In this document: positions 22,698 through 33,064 of the stretch, one piece after another
Layout of the letters: each line of letters starts with the position of its first letter
Numbering within the stretch: the stretch's first letter is position 1
Origin: Voacanga thouarsii
Taxonomy: Eukaryota > Streptophyta > Magnoliopsida > Gentianales > Apocynaceae
Length of the DNA stretch: 64,000 bases
Direction: 5' to 3'
Assembly: GCA_026120185.1 (NCBI GenBank)
Contig: JANUWF010001491.1
Location: 1,178,001-1,242,000 of the forward strand
Notes under the pieces: generated by a model
Seen by the model: only the letters and a program-made list of their open reading frames with translations
Told to the model about the DNA's origin: nothing
The model's database searches: none
Translations under genes and position numbers: made by a program

Positions 22698-23053
22698 TTC
22701 AACGATCAAGTTCCTTTGAATTGTCCGGCAGATCTTTGATTATGTCCTTTCGATTTCAGGGTTTAAATCGACTATCTCGCCTTTGGATTTTTGGGTCATG
22801 TACCAAGGAAAACACCAAAGTAAATGAGAAGTAAGTTAGATAACAGAATTAATGATTAAAACAAAATTAGAAGGTTATAGAGTTAGTACATCAAACAAAG
22901 TCAAAGTTAGTAGGTTAGGTTAGGTTACAAGGGTCTACAAGAATACATGAAATACAAAAGATAGCACCTTTTTGCAAAAGAACAATTTACATATTTATGT
23001 ATTTACATATTTACATGGTTAAACCAGAAAAATCAAAGTTTTCATGATATTGT
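22698..23053 (-). other. Element 1 leader between primer site and gag
   Basis: An untranslated leader of about 350 bp; no coding signal apart from the gag start. Confidence 0.75.
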
Positions 23054-23071
23054 TCCCCGACAATGGCGCCA
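23054..23071 (-). other. Primer-binding site, Asp tRNA (element 1)
   Basis: Minus-strand TGGCGCCATTGTCGGGGA, six bases after the LTR end ACGCATCA. The sequence fits the Asp-tRNA primer used by Athila/Tat gypsy elements. Confidence 0.88.
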
Positions 23072-24068
23072 AAAACTTGATGCGTATTTATGTGGGTATA
23101 AAAATCACATAAAAACTAAGCACATTCCCAATCAAGCTTAAATTAAAATGTTAAACCCAAATTACACATATGAGTAAGAGTACTTATTATTAACATAGCA
23201 TATGGTTCAAACCGAGTGTCGATCCTCAATGAACAAGTATACATTAATCAATTTTATTTCATTATTTAACCAACTCAATAAAGTGAAATGAAATAAAATA
23301 AAACAAAAGAAAATAAAATTAAAAATATATGCACGTCAAGGATGGAGAAGTATGTAACTCAAACCACTGTTTAGACAAATATGATCTTAAAGAACCCAAC
23401 CATTATCATAATCAATTATTCTCTTGACTTCATGAAGGATTAAAGTAGATTCACTTCGATGGTCAATCCATAAAATTACTATCTTCTAGATAAATTAGAA
23501 TCACTTGGTTTCATCTCAACTAACTCATCCAAAAGATGCATTAAACACAGTCCTCAATTAAATTCCCTTGGTCTCGAAAAATTTAAAACTTGAAATTAAT
23601 CAATGAACCCTTGGTCTCGAAAGACATCAATTAACCTTCAATTACCAGTTCTAAGCAATCAAACCCCTTAGTCCAGTAAGTTAATAGCCAACAGAATATG
23701 AAATTAATAAATTGAAACTACCATCAACCCCCTTGGTCCAGTAAGTTAGTGGAGAGAACCAACCAACTAATCTCGTAATAAGCACAAGTAATTGAATACC
23801 AAGAATAATAACCAATTAATCAAAAGATCAACCAACTCTAAAAATCATGAATATTTGAAACAATGTTGAATTACAATAAAACAATTAATATATCATTGTT
23901 CAAGAAAAAGAAATCAAAGTAAAAGAAAGCACTCATAGACATGCCTTCTTCTTCTTCCTTTGAAGACCTTCTTGTACAACCCTCCTTGAATTGAAGAATT
24001 CCTCCTTTGATTTGAGTGATTTTCTATGATGATCAATAAATTCTCTCCATTTTCCTTGTGTTTTTTAT

Positions 24069-24078
24069 CTATTTATAG
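24069..24078 (-). promoter_or_regulatory. TATA box in element 1 5' LTR
   Basis: Minus-strand CTATAAATAG, about 120 bp downstream of the GC-rich island and about 540 bp from the LTR start. The corresponding site in element 2 is CTATAAAAG at 41695-41703. Confidence 0.65.
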
Positions 24079-24194
24079 GCTTAGGAAGTGCCTAAACTCG
24101 TAGGTCCTGTGTTCTTGGCCGAGTAGAAGTTGGAAGATACTAAAACTCCACAAATTTGGAAAAATCGCGTAAAAAAAATCAAGCACCGTCTTAA

Positions 24195-24435
24195 CTTCAG
24201 GGCACAGCCGACGCCGCCTAGGCTCTCGGAGCCAGTGCTAGTTGTGTTCTGGTTCTTTACTTGTTCGCCAATTTTTTTCTGAATTTTGCTTAATGAATTC
24301 CAGAATGCAGCTGGCACAGCATTGGCTACTGTAGCCGGTGCCGATTCCACTCTGTTCACCAATTTTTTGTCGCTTCGAAGTTCGTACAACCAGTGCATGG
24401 CCAGCTCCGGTTCCTCTATCCCAACCAGTGCCGCC
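24195..24435 (-). promoter_or_regulatory. GC-rich island, element 1 5' LTR
   Basis: It is orthologous to 16780-17035, with GCCGACGCCGCC, GCCAGTGC, GCTGGCACAGC and GCCGGTGCCG motifs, just upstream of the TATA box. Confidence 0.6.
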
Positions 24436-24619
24436 TCTAATCTATTTCGCGACATTTTTGTTTCGTTTTACCCCAAAAATCTGAAATGATGGACAAAATA
24501 TCTATCCAATGGTAAAATATCAAATATGAAGGAATATGACTAGTTATTGAATAAAATGTATCACAAAAGAGCTTCAAATAACTAGGAAAAATATGACTAA
24601 TTTAGCCCCTATCATTGAA

Positions 24620-25495
24620 TGAGTCAGTTTATAAAATGGGAAAAGTTTTTTTTTTTTTTCTTAATGCTATCAGAGAATAGTTCTCTGAAAGTATTGCAAA
24701 TCTTGAAGGTTTTTCTTTCCCTAAATATTGTTTATGGGGAAGATAAAGAAGTTGAAAAAAAAGGTTTTTTTTTTTTTTGCCCAAGCCGCGGCTTGATGGG
24801 AGCTAAGCTGTGGCTTGAGGCACAATTGGTCCTAATCCGCTGCTCGGCTCGCAATATCTCGACTACCACGATGTGCGGCTCATCGTGGGAGGTTCAAGTG
24901 ATCATGGGGAGGATGTATTACATCCTATACATCCTCCCCAGAATGGAATTTTACCTTTTTTTAGGTTTCATATAAAAAAAATAAAAATTCTTTACTCCAT
25001 TTTGGTTGGTTTTCATGATGGCCTAGAAAAATGTTTTTTTTTTCCACTTGCACCCAAAGCTTCCAAGGTTCATGTTTTGAGACTAATCAAAATTAATTTC
25101 TAAAATTTATTTTGAAAATTAATATATATTATCTAAAATTCAATTTTTTTTAATCAATTTTCATTTTGAGAATTAAATCTAATTATGATTAGTTTTTAAT
25201 TGAGACCCATGATTTGGGATAAAATTATTTTTTGAAATTAATATATTTTCTAAAATATTGATTTTAGAATATATCTTATTATTTAACTCCTAAAATATGA
25301 TTTTAGCAATTAATAAAATTTCTAAAATATTGATTTTAGATTTTATCCTAATTAAATTTCTAGAATTACATTTTAGAAATAAAATCTAAAATAATGATTT
25401 TAGATTTTATCTTAATTTAATTTCTAGAATTTAATTTAGAAATAAAATCTAAATTTGTTTTATTTTTCCAAAATAGAGATTTTGGAATAATAAAA
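24620..25495 (+). other. Copia A leader, second part
   Basis: This continues the copia A leader after element 1. It aligns with 53860-54590 of copia B, including a GC-rich patch (24778-24905), poly-T runs and AT-rich repeats of the ATTTTAGAAAT / AATATTGATTTTAG kind. Open frames in it are not conserved between A and B. The last five bases, taaaa, are the TSD of the solo LTR. Confidence 0.75.
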
Positions 25496-25750
25496 TGTAA
25501 AACCCCAATCAAAACCAACCTTAGAGTAAGGGGGTTGGGGTGCATATCATATTTCATTGCATGTTTAAATATATTTTTATATGATTTTATGTGCATTGAA
25601 TTTGTGTTTTATAGTCTAGAGGGCTTGATTATAACTATTGAGTGAGAAGGGCAAAATGGTAATTTTTTCTTAAGGTGGAAAAAGGGAGATAGCTTGAGGA
25701 TTGAATAGGAAAATATCTTTTTAGAGGGAAAATAAGAACAAGAGTAGTTG

Positions 25751-25804
25751 TGGTCTAGTGGATGAAGCTTGATGTTTAATTCTTGGTGACTTGAGTTCAA
25801 ATCC
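25751..25804 (+). promoter_or_regulatory. tRNA-like A box/B box module in solo LTR
   Basis: A box TGGTCTAGTGG (25751-25761) and B box AGTTCAAATCC (25794-25804), 43 nt apart and 255 bp from the LTR start. It is the best match of the five copies. No acceptor-stem pairing. Confidence 0.72.
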
Positions 25805-26820
25805 CAAACATGTTTATTATGGCAAGTTAAATGTAGAGTGTATGGACACTCAGTTTTGCAAGGGCAATTGATGATTAACTTCTTTCCTATTTCAGACATA
25901 CAATTTATTTAAGAATTAATAAGTAGATTTACTCAATCTCAAAACTCTTTCCAAAACTGATTTTGACAAAGACTTTGGAAACCTTTAATTGCCATATTCA
26001 TGTGGAACAGTGTTTTGTTCATTTTATCCCAAGTGGGAAATGTCATTGAGTACTCAATAAGGGTGGACTACAAGGGCTAGTCTTTGTGGGGTTAGGGTAT
26101 GTCTCTCAGTAGGTGGCCACCTCTGAGGGGTGAGTCCTTCCCGGATATGACGTCAGTCCAGTAGGTCGTGCCGGTCCGAGCTAGCAGTGTTCTCTTTCAA
26201 TCAAGTGACTGTGTGTTGCCGGAATGGATACCCAGTTGTTGTTTGGGTATAGAGAATGAGGAGTATCTTGCCCAGTAGGCCGATCACCTACTTTTGTCAG
26301 TCTGTACAAAATGTGGCATTCTGATCGGCGGTATGCACAAAGTATGGTATGATGGCCATGTGGTTATGGGGCCCAACGTGTGGTAACTCACGATCATTTC
26401 TTTTGAGTGGTTGATTTTTTTGATTATTTATGGTTGGAAAAGCCAAAATACCACTTTTGCTTTTGATTAATGTTTATTGTTTGCCAGTGATCTCTTATAA
26501 AGAATTTTATAATTTGCATTCACGAAATGTGTTCTCCCGACACTTAAGCACACACGGACTTATTGAGATTTCTGTCTCACCACTATTTTTACCATGATTT
26601 CAAGTCGATCCTGCTGTGGGGATGAGTAGCCAGATATTGCCTACTTTGGAAGATTTCCTGATAATTTATTTTGTGTAATGTTTTGGGGAGATAAGAGTGG
26701 ATAAATTTTATTATGGATTTGTTCTTGGTATTCTTGAATTTATTTTTGGGATGTAATAAATTTTAAGTTCAAGTATCATTTTTATTCTGCTATTGTATTT
26801 GTGTGACCTAGTTATAAAGA

Positions 26821-26841
26821 CCCCTTGTCCTTTGGACGGGG
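26821..26841 (+). other. Conserved U5 hairpin (solo LTR)
   Basis: Outer stem CCCC/GGGG and inner stem GTCC/GGAC around a TTT loop, 43 nt from the LTR end. Confidence 0.65.
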
Positions 26842-26884
26842 CGACATCCTCGGCCCTGGCGGGCCTAGGTAGCGGGGTGTTACA

Positions 26885-27909
26885 TAAAAAATATGTGTTT
26901 AATTTTGTTTAAGCATAATTAATGTCATGGTGGATAGTTATGGACTAAAACCAAATTATATCTGTTCACATATTTTTACACTTTTGGTTTTTATTAAATA
27001 CGATATGCTAGTCCTGCCTTCTCTAAAATTCTTGTATAATTTTCTTCTCATCTAACTCCACTCAAATGTAGCTCGAAGTCTCTCTATTTAGGAAATCTAT
27101 GTAATTAGATTACATAGGCTATATAGGGATAGAATTATTTCAATTTTGGAGATGGCAACCAAAACAAGGCGAGAGGGTAAGACCTTCTACTTAAAACTTG
27201 CATAAACACATAGGGTTAACCATGTTAATTTTAGTTTTTTTGCTCAAAGAAATTAATTTAGGGAATGTCCATAACCATACCACGTAATCGCTTTATTGCT
27301 ATGCTTTTCAATTTATGTGATTTATTAACAATTTTATATATGTCATTTGATGAAATTACTAAAAGGAATAAATCCCTCAATTAATATTAAACTTAATTTC
27401 TTCCGTTAATATAGTAAGAACGAGGGTCCTTTTTCGACATCAGGTTGTTGGGCAAACCCATGCCTATTCAACATTGGGCACGTTCAAGTTATGGAATTAA
27501 ATTCTTTTGGAATTAAATTCCTGATTAATAGGTCGGGCTTAACTAAATTATTTTTCCCGGTTGGGCTAACTCAAGGATAAAGAATTTTAGAGAAAATATT
27601 GAGGTAGTCCAAAAGGCTTTAAGATTAAAAGATGTTAATCACCCAATAATCCAATAATTACATACGATGTAATTGGTATTGGATACCCACCATTGAATGG
27701 TGGCTTGTTGGGCAAACCCAAAGTTATTCTTAAGGAATTTGGATACCGGTCCACTAGGAAAGCTTCCAACGGGCTTTCTCGAGTCAATATCGAGGACTAT
27801 TGGTTTGAGTAAAATAGTGGAACAACAATGCGATTAATTAAATACCTAATTATCTGCATTTCATGTGCATATACAGTTAGCTAATTTTCTCTATCTTTAC
27901 ATCTAGGTC
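26885..27909 (+). other. Copia A leader, third part
   Basis: An AT-rich untranslated leader up to the gag start, about 1 kb. A phrase TTGTTGGGCAAACCCA occurs twice (about 27444 and 27707). No coding frame is supported. Confidence 0.7.
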
Positions 27910-27918
27910 ATGTGCATC

Positions 27919-28546
27919 ATGTCAACCAACCTAAATTTACGTAGCAACTTAGAGAACAACAAACTAAATGAATCGAACTATCTCGACTGGTATAGAAACT
28001 TGAGAATCATTCTCAAGTCAGAGTAGTTACTCTACGTGCTAGATGCAACTATTCCACGATCACCAGCTTAAGATGCACATGCTAATGAGCATGTTATCCA
28101 TAAGAAGCAGAAGAAGGACACTGACATGGCATCTGGTATCATGCTTGCATCAATGACTGTACAAAACAAAAAAACACGAGCATATGGACGCTCAATCGAT
28201 GATTCTTCATCTTCAAGGGTTGTTTGACGCCCAAACTAGAACAAAGAGATATGAGATCTCAAAGCAACTGTTCTATTGCAAAATGGCTGAGGGTGCTTCT
28301 GTGGCCACTTATGGGCTGAAAATACTGGGCTTGATTGAAAAGCTTGGATCTCTTTGGTTGGTGATGGACCATGAATTAAGTGTTGACTTAATTCTACAAT
28401 CTTTACCTAATAGTTTTTCACAATTTGTGATTAACTATCAGATGAACAAGATTGAGTCCACCATTCCTGAGTTGATCAATCTTCTCAAGATTATGGAGTC
28501 CTCTATAAAAAAGGATTTCAGTGTAGTCTTGATAGTATAATCTTCT
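27919..28546 (+). pseudogene. gag: Copia A Gag
   Basis: The ATG at 27919 starts MSTNLNLRSNLENNKL, then SNYLDWYRNLRIILK, the conserved N-terminal block of plant copia Gag (UBN2 type). Two in-frame stops follow, and a frameshift near 28170 leads to the second half (from 28184): MILHLQGLFDAQTRTKRYEI, LFYCKMAEGASV, MDHELSVDLILQSLPNSF. It ends in a Lys-rich tail and stop before the zinc knuckle. The full Gag would build the virus-like particle. It is non-functional because of the stops and the frameshift. Copia B lacks this segment. Confidence 0.9.
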
Positions 28547-28975
28547 TCTTCTAAGAAGAAAGTTCAAAGGAAGAAGAAAAAGGCTCCTATTAAGCCTAAG
28601 GGTGGTGTGAAGAAGAAGGACATAGCTACCAAGGGCACATGCCATCACTGTGGCAAGATGGGCCATTTGAGGCACAACTGCAAGGCCTACTTGGAGACCG
28701 TGAAGGAAAAGAAGCAGAAGGAGAAGCCTACAAGCACTTCTACTTCTATTCCTGGTATATTTATGATTGAGATAAATACTGCCTTTAGAAATAAGAAATG
28801 GGTATTGGATACTGGATGTGGATCTCATTTGTGCAATAACTTGCAAGGACTAAAGGGCAGTAGAAGGCTAGAGAAATGCGACGTGGACCTGCGTACTGTA
28901 ATTGGAGCAAAGGTAATTGTACTTGCAGTGGGAACGTACAAGCTGAACCTGCCTTCTAGATTAGTTTTAGAACTA
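28547..28975 (+). pseudogene. pol: Copia A Gag zinc knuckle and protease
   Basis: A Lys-rich linker leads into the CCHC knuckle CHHCGKMGHLRHNC (28640-28681), which binds genomic RNA. The aspartic protease start WVLDTGCGSHLCNN, with its DTG active site near 28808, follows. The frame is open from 28607 to the stop at about 28976, where protease and integrase are separated by stops. In the intact element this is part of one Gag-Pol polyprotein. The active-site residues are intact, unlike in copia B. Confidence 0.92.
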
Positions 28976-30199
28976 TAAAACTGTTATTTTGTACCAGTTT
29001 TAATGAAAAATATTATCTCAGTTGCTTACTTAGACTTGTATGGATTTTATTTGATATTTAAGAATAAATGTTATTCTTTTTTATTGAATGATATTCATTG
29101 TGGTGTTGCAACTTTGGTTAAGGGTTTTATATGTTGTAGACATGGATTATCCAATTCTCATTATAAACAGTAAGAAACCAAATATTGATAATCCAAACAC
29201 CTCTTACTTATGGCATTGCCATTTAGGCCATGTAAATGAGAATCGTGTTTCTAACTTACACAGTCTTGGTGACTTAGGGTAATTTGATTATGAATCGTAT
29301 GGCACTTGTGAGTCTTGTTTACTAGGTAAAATGGCTAAAACTCCTTTTTTTCTGGAAAAAGGAGAAAGTGCCAAAGATTTATTAGAATTTTTATATTCTG
29401 ATGTATGTGGCCCAATATCTACATAAGCAAGATGAGGTTATAACTATTTTATAACCTTCATCGATGATTTTTCACGATATGGGTATTTGTATTTAGTGAA
29501 ATACAAATCTGAAGTTTTTGAAAAGTATAAAGACTTTAAGAATGAAGTAGAAAAATAACTTGGTAAAAGTATTAAGACTCTAAGATTAGATCGAGAAGAT
29601 GAACACTTAAGCCAAGAGTTTCAGGGCTCTCTTAGAGATAATGGAATATTATCTCAATGGACTTCACCACATACACCTCAACATAATGGTGTATCTAAGA
29701 GAAGGAATCGAATCCTTCTAGATATGGTATGGACTATGATGGCTTCTGCAGACTTGCCAAAATCATTTTGGGAGTATGCAATTGAGACTTCTGTTTATAT
29801 TCTAAACAGAGTTCCATAAAAAACGTTCGATACTACCCTATTTGAGATGATCTTTGGCAAAAAAACCAAAGTTATCTCTTTTGAGAGTATGGGGTTATCC
29901 TACCATTGTCAAAAGGCCTCAGTCAGACAAACTTGAAAGTAAATCTAATAAGTGTTTGTTTGTGGGTTATTCAAAAGAATCTTTTGGGTATTACTTCTAT
30001 CTCCCTTCTCAAAATAAAGTGTTTGTTTCGAAGTATGTTGTCTTCTTAGAGATGGAGCACATGCTCAAAGGGGACAGTGGGAGTAAAATTGAACATAGTG
30101 AAGTTCAAGAAGAACAAAAAAACAAGGATCAATCGTCTGATCCCACATCTATTGAGAGAATAGATGAGCCTTGTACCACACAACATCCTCGTGAGTCAA
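28976..30199 (+). pseudogene. pol: Copia A integrase
   Basis: The protease end is followed by the GAG-pre-integrase zinc finger (WHCHLGHV ... CESC, about 29210-29318). The integrase core has YSDVCGP, FIDDFSRYGYLYL and LRLDREDEHLSQEF. The expected catalytic Glu in GVSERRN is Lys here (GVSKRRN, near 29695). The C-terminal part LRVWGYPTIVKRPQSDK ... CLFVGYSKESFGYYFY runs to about 30110. Stops near 29280, 29425, 29558 and 29818 and a shift near 29860 inactivate it. The coding region is cut at 30200 by an inserted LTR. It would have joined element DNA into the host chromosome. Confidence 0.92.
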
Positions 30200-31485
30200 T
30201 GGTGCGTAATTTTTTGGTGTATAAAATCATCAAATTTAAATCTATCCCTTAGTCAAGTTTTAATTAACATATTAACACCAAAATACACATATGAACAAGT
30301 ATACTCATTACAAGCATAGTACAGGAAATTAACGAGTTTCGATCCTCAAAGGAATAAGTATACACTAATCACTTTTTATTCATTGTTTAACTGACCCAAA
30401 TAAAGTGAGAAAATAATGAAAAGAAAAATAAAGAAATATATACAACTCAAGCATGTAAGAATATGCAATTTAAACAATTATCCTAGAAAACATGATAACA
30501 AACCAACTAAAAATTCTCTCAACTAATTATTTTCTTGCCATCATGAAGGAATATAAAGTAAACTTCAATCGTTTCTCAAGTCATGAATCTCCTTAGATAA
30601 ATTCCACTTCGTTTTCCAATCCATGGAATTATTATCTTTTGATTAATATTAACATATTACCAATCAAGCTAATATAACCAAAACATGCATTAAGCTTAAT
30701 TCCTTATGAACATGAAATTAGCTAATGACCCTTTCTCCGGGGTGAATTCAACTAATCTTTGATTGCTTAGTCCTATAATCTTAACTTCATCGTCCAAGTC
30801 CACTAAGGTTTAACAAATCCGAAATCAATGCAATGAAACTCCTCACATCGTTTTTCCAAGTCAATTAAAAGAACTCACATAAGTAACCAATGATATCAAC
30901 TAATCAAATACCAAAGATGACAAAGAATTGATCAAATAACTAAATTAACATAATTTTATGAATCCAAAATAATACTAAATTACAATAAAAACATTAAACA
31001 CATCATTTTTTTTAAGTAAAAGAAAAAAAAGATAAAATAAAGTATTCATAGACATGCCTCTTTCTTCACCTTTGAAGACTCTCTTGAACAACTCTTCTTG
31101 ATTTGGTGAATTCCTCCTTCAATAAGTGATTGAGAATTTTTGCTCTTGGATTCACTCTCTATATCTATCTATTCTCGTGTGTTTTCTCTTGCTTATATAG
31201 GCCTTTTTTATGCTAACTTCATTGCTTGAGGGATCTCGGCAGAATACGAATTAGAAAATACCGAAATCTTTAGAAAATTCCCAAATTCATGCACAGGATT
31301 TTTGCCTGGTGCTAGGTGAAATTTGTTCTTTCCTTGGGTTTTTTCTCTATTTTTATTGGCCAGACAGAATGGACCCGGCGGCTGGTCCACTTGCCAGACC
31401 TAGTGCCAGGTCTATTCTGTTTTCTTCCTGAAAGTTGCTCGATTTCTGCTGCTTGACTAGCATGGACCTGACGTCTGGTCCCTTC
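30200..31485 (-). repeat. LTR fragment of an element-2-type Athila-like element in copia A
   Basis: Plus-strand view TGGTGCGTAATTT, homologous to the LTR at 40627-42232, in the same minus orientation. It lacks the last 190 or so bp of that LTR. It lies between copia integrase and RT, and about 100 copia codons are missing at the junction, so insertion was followed by a deletion. It has a GC-rich island at 31295-31485 with GCCTGGTGCTAGG and CCAGACCTAGTGCCAGG. Confidence 0.85.
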
Positions 31486-32450
31486 AAAGCTAGGCTTGTA
31501 GCGAAAGGGTATACTCAGAAGGAGAGAATCGATTATGAGGAAACTTTTTCCCCGGTAGCCATGCTTAAGTCCATTCGTATTCTCCTTGATATCGTATGTC
31601 ATTATGACTATGAGATATGGCAAATGGATGTCAAGACGGCATTTTAAAAGGCCATCTTAGTGAAGACATCTATATGTCCCAACCAAAAGGTTTTATTGCT
31701 AAAGGTTAGGAACATATGGTTTACAAGTTTAAGAAGTCCATTTATGTACTTAAGCAGGCATCTAGAGTATGGAATATTCATTTTGATAAAACTTTAAAGT
31801 CTTATGGTTTCATTTAAAATGAGGATGAACCATACATGTACAAGAAATTGGAAGGCATAAATGTGATTTTTCTTGTCCTATATGTCGATAACATTCTACT
31901 CATTGGGAATGATATAGGGACATTCTCATCTACTAAGGTTTAGCTGTCTAGTCAATTCAGTATGAAAGACTTGGGAAAAGCCAATTTTATTCTCGGGATT
32001 AAGCTTCTTAGAAATAGGAAGTAGAGAATGTTAGGATTATCCTAAGCGATATCCATTGACAAGATTCTGGCCAAGTTCAGTATAGACTCATGGAAGGGAG
32101 ATTTATTTCCTTGCAGACATGGGTAGTTTTTTTGTTCAAAGGACTGTCCTAAGTCCTAAGAAGAAAAAGACAGAATGAGTAGGATTCCCTACGCTTCGGC
32201 TGTGGGAAGCCTTATATACACACCATATTATGCAATATGCTAGATATCTACTTTGCCATGGGCTTAGTTAGCAGATATCAGTTAAACCTTGAGGAGGTTC
32301 ATTGTCAAGTTGTAAAGTATATTCTCAAGTACCTCAAAGGTATAAGAGATTATATGCTGGTTTACAAGACTGATGACTTGGTTCCTACAGGATATACAGA
32401 CTCAAACTTTCAGACAGATAAGGATGAGAGAAAATCTACTAGTGGATATG
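31486..32450 (+). pseudogene. pol: Copia A reverse transcriptase and RNase H, truncated
   Basis: RT resumes at [21 protein letters not shown], then [13 protein letters not shown] and [10 protein letters not shown] with a stop. Several frame changes follow. The catalytic motif is YVDN (31881-31892), one residue off YVDD. Connection and RNase H motifs (VKYILKYLKGIRDYML, DERKSTSGY) run from 32237 until about 32450, where the frame passes into the LTR of element 3. The C-terminal RNase H, polypurine tract and 3' LTR are missing. Confidence 0.9.
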
Positions 32451-33046
32451 ACTTTGTTTTGTTTTGTTCCCAATTAAATTTTCATGACTTTTATTATGTT
32501 TTAACCTAATTTTTAAGACATGTAATTGGGCCTCAAAGCTTGTATTAAGGCCATTTAATAGTTTGGATTAATTTACTAATTAGTTTAGGGCAAGACATCT
32601 ATATATATATATGTCATTACAAATCTTGTAAAGATAACTTTTGATAATTTAAATAATGAAATCTTTTGTTCTCTCTAGAGAGAGTTCTTGAGGGTGTTCT
32701 GATTGCATGATTCCTAAATCAATCAAGATTACTCTTAGGCTTTAGTCCTACCTAAGAATATAGTCTCTAATCTTCTCAAGATCGATCATAGTTCTTTCTA
32801 AAGTGGGTCTTAGATTCCTAGCTAATCTAGAGTTCTTTTAGGAGTTCAATTGGTTGCCTAAATCTTCCCATCCTATTTGTTCTTGATCCTTCTTGGATTA
32901 CGGGTGTTTAGGTGTTGATTTAATTGGCTTAGTTCATTAGATTTTGAGTTACAGGTAGCTAGTTTACCTAGGGTTCTAGTTTTGAATTAGGTCTCGCTTG
33001 GATTTGGACTTCAAAATTTAAATTGGTGCTTCTCAAGATCATACCA
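32451..33046 (+). repeat. Element 3 5' LTR, truncated at its start
   Basis: It aligns with 43455-44045, including a TATA-like CTATATATATATATG (32599-32613) and the GAGAGAGTTCTT stretch. The upstream U3 with the GC-rich island is lost at the copia A junction. Confidence 0.85.
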
Positions 33047-33053
33047 AAGAGTT

Positions 33054-33064
33054 TGGTATCAGAG
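33054..33064 (+). other. Primer-binding site, initiator-Met tRNA (element 3)
   Basis: TGGTATCAGAG seven bases after the LTR end ATACCA. Confidence 0.88.

Larger units (their letters stand above)
15655..24614 (-). mobile_element. Athila-like non-autonomous gypsy element 1 (gag + ORF2, no pol), complete
   Basis: A complete 8960-bp element in minus orientation with LTRs 23078-24614 (5') and 15655-17208 (3'). An Asp-tRNA primer site follows the 5' LTR and a G-rich polypurine tract precedes the 3' LTR. The perfect target-site duplication ttgaa is at 15650-15654 and 24615-24619. In the order of transcription the interior has gag, a GC-rich spacer, ORF2 with an acidic tail and a low-complexity 3' region. 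No protease, RT, RNase H or integrase is detectable. It is inserted in the copia A leader. About ten mismatches in one hand-aligned stretch of 180 bases between its LTRs show that it is not recent. Confidence 0.94.
23078..24614 (-). repeat. Element 1 5' LTR, 1537 bp
   Basis: It aligns along its whole length with 15655-17208. It contains a GC-rich island (24195-24435) followed, in the direction of transcription, by an intact TATA box at 24069-24078. Confidence 0.95.
25496..26884 (+). mobile_element. Solo LTR of the GL1/chromovirus family, 1389 bp
   Basis: It starts TGTAAAACCCCAATC and ends GCGGGGTGTTACA, with a perfect target-site duplication taaaa at 25491-25495 and 26885-26889. Both ends align with the giant LTRs (GL1 and 56970-61234), but the central 2.9 kb, including the GA tract, is missing. 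There is no primer site or interior after it, so it is a solo LTR left by recombination between two LTRs of a short-LTR subtype. Confidence 0.95.
13583..32450 (+). mobile_element. Copia A: Ty1/copia element, host of three later insertions
   Basis: The order is 5' LTR (13583-15334), primer site, long leader, gag, zinc knuckle and protease, integrase, RT and RNase H, all plus strand. It is interrupted at 15655-24614, 25496-26884 and 30200-31485. The right end is lost: RNase H breaks off at about 32450, where element 3 begins. Without the insertions about 7.3 kb of copia sequence is present. Many stops and frameshifts make it inactive. Copia B (48775-56969) is its close relative. Confidence 0.92.

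Noticed and set aside
15655..24614. Cassandra-type element with a 5S promoter
   Set aside because: LTRs are 1.5 kb with an Asp-tRNA primer site and gag; no 5S rRNA-like box was seen.
25743..25815. A functional tRNA gene
   Set aside because: A and B boxes are present, but acceptor arms do not pair and no clear anticodon arm can be drawn. It is listed only as a tRNA-like promoter module.
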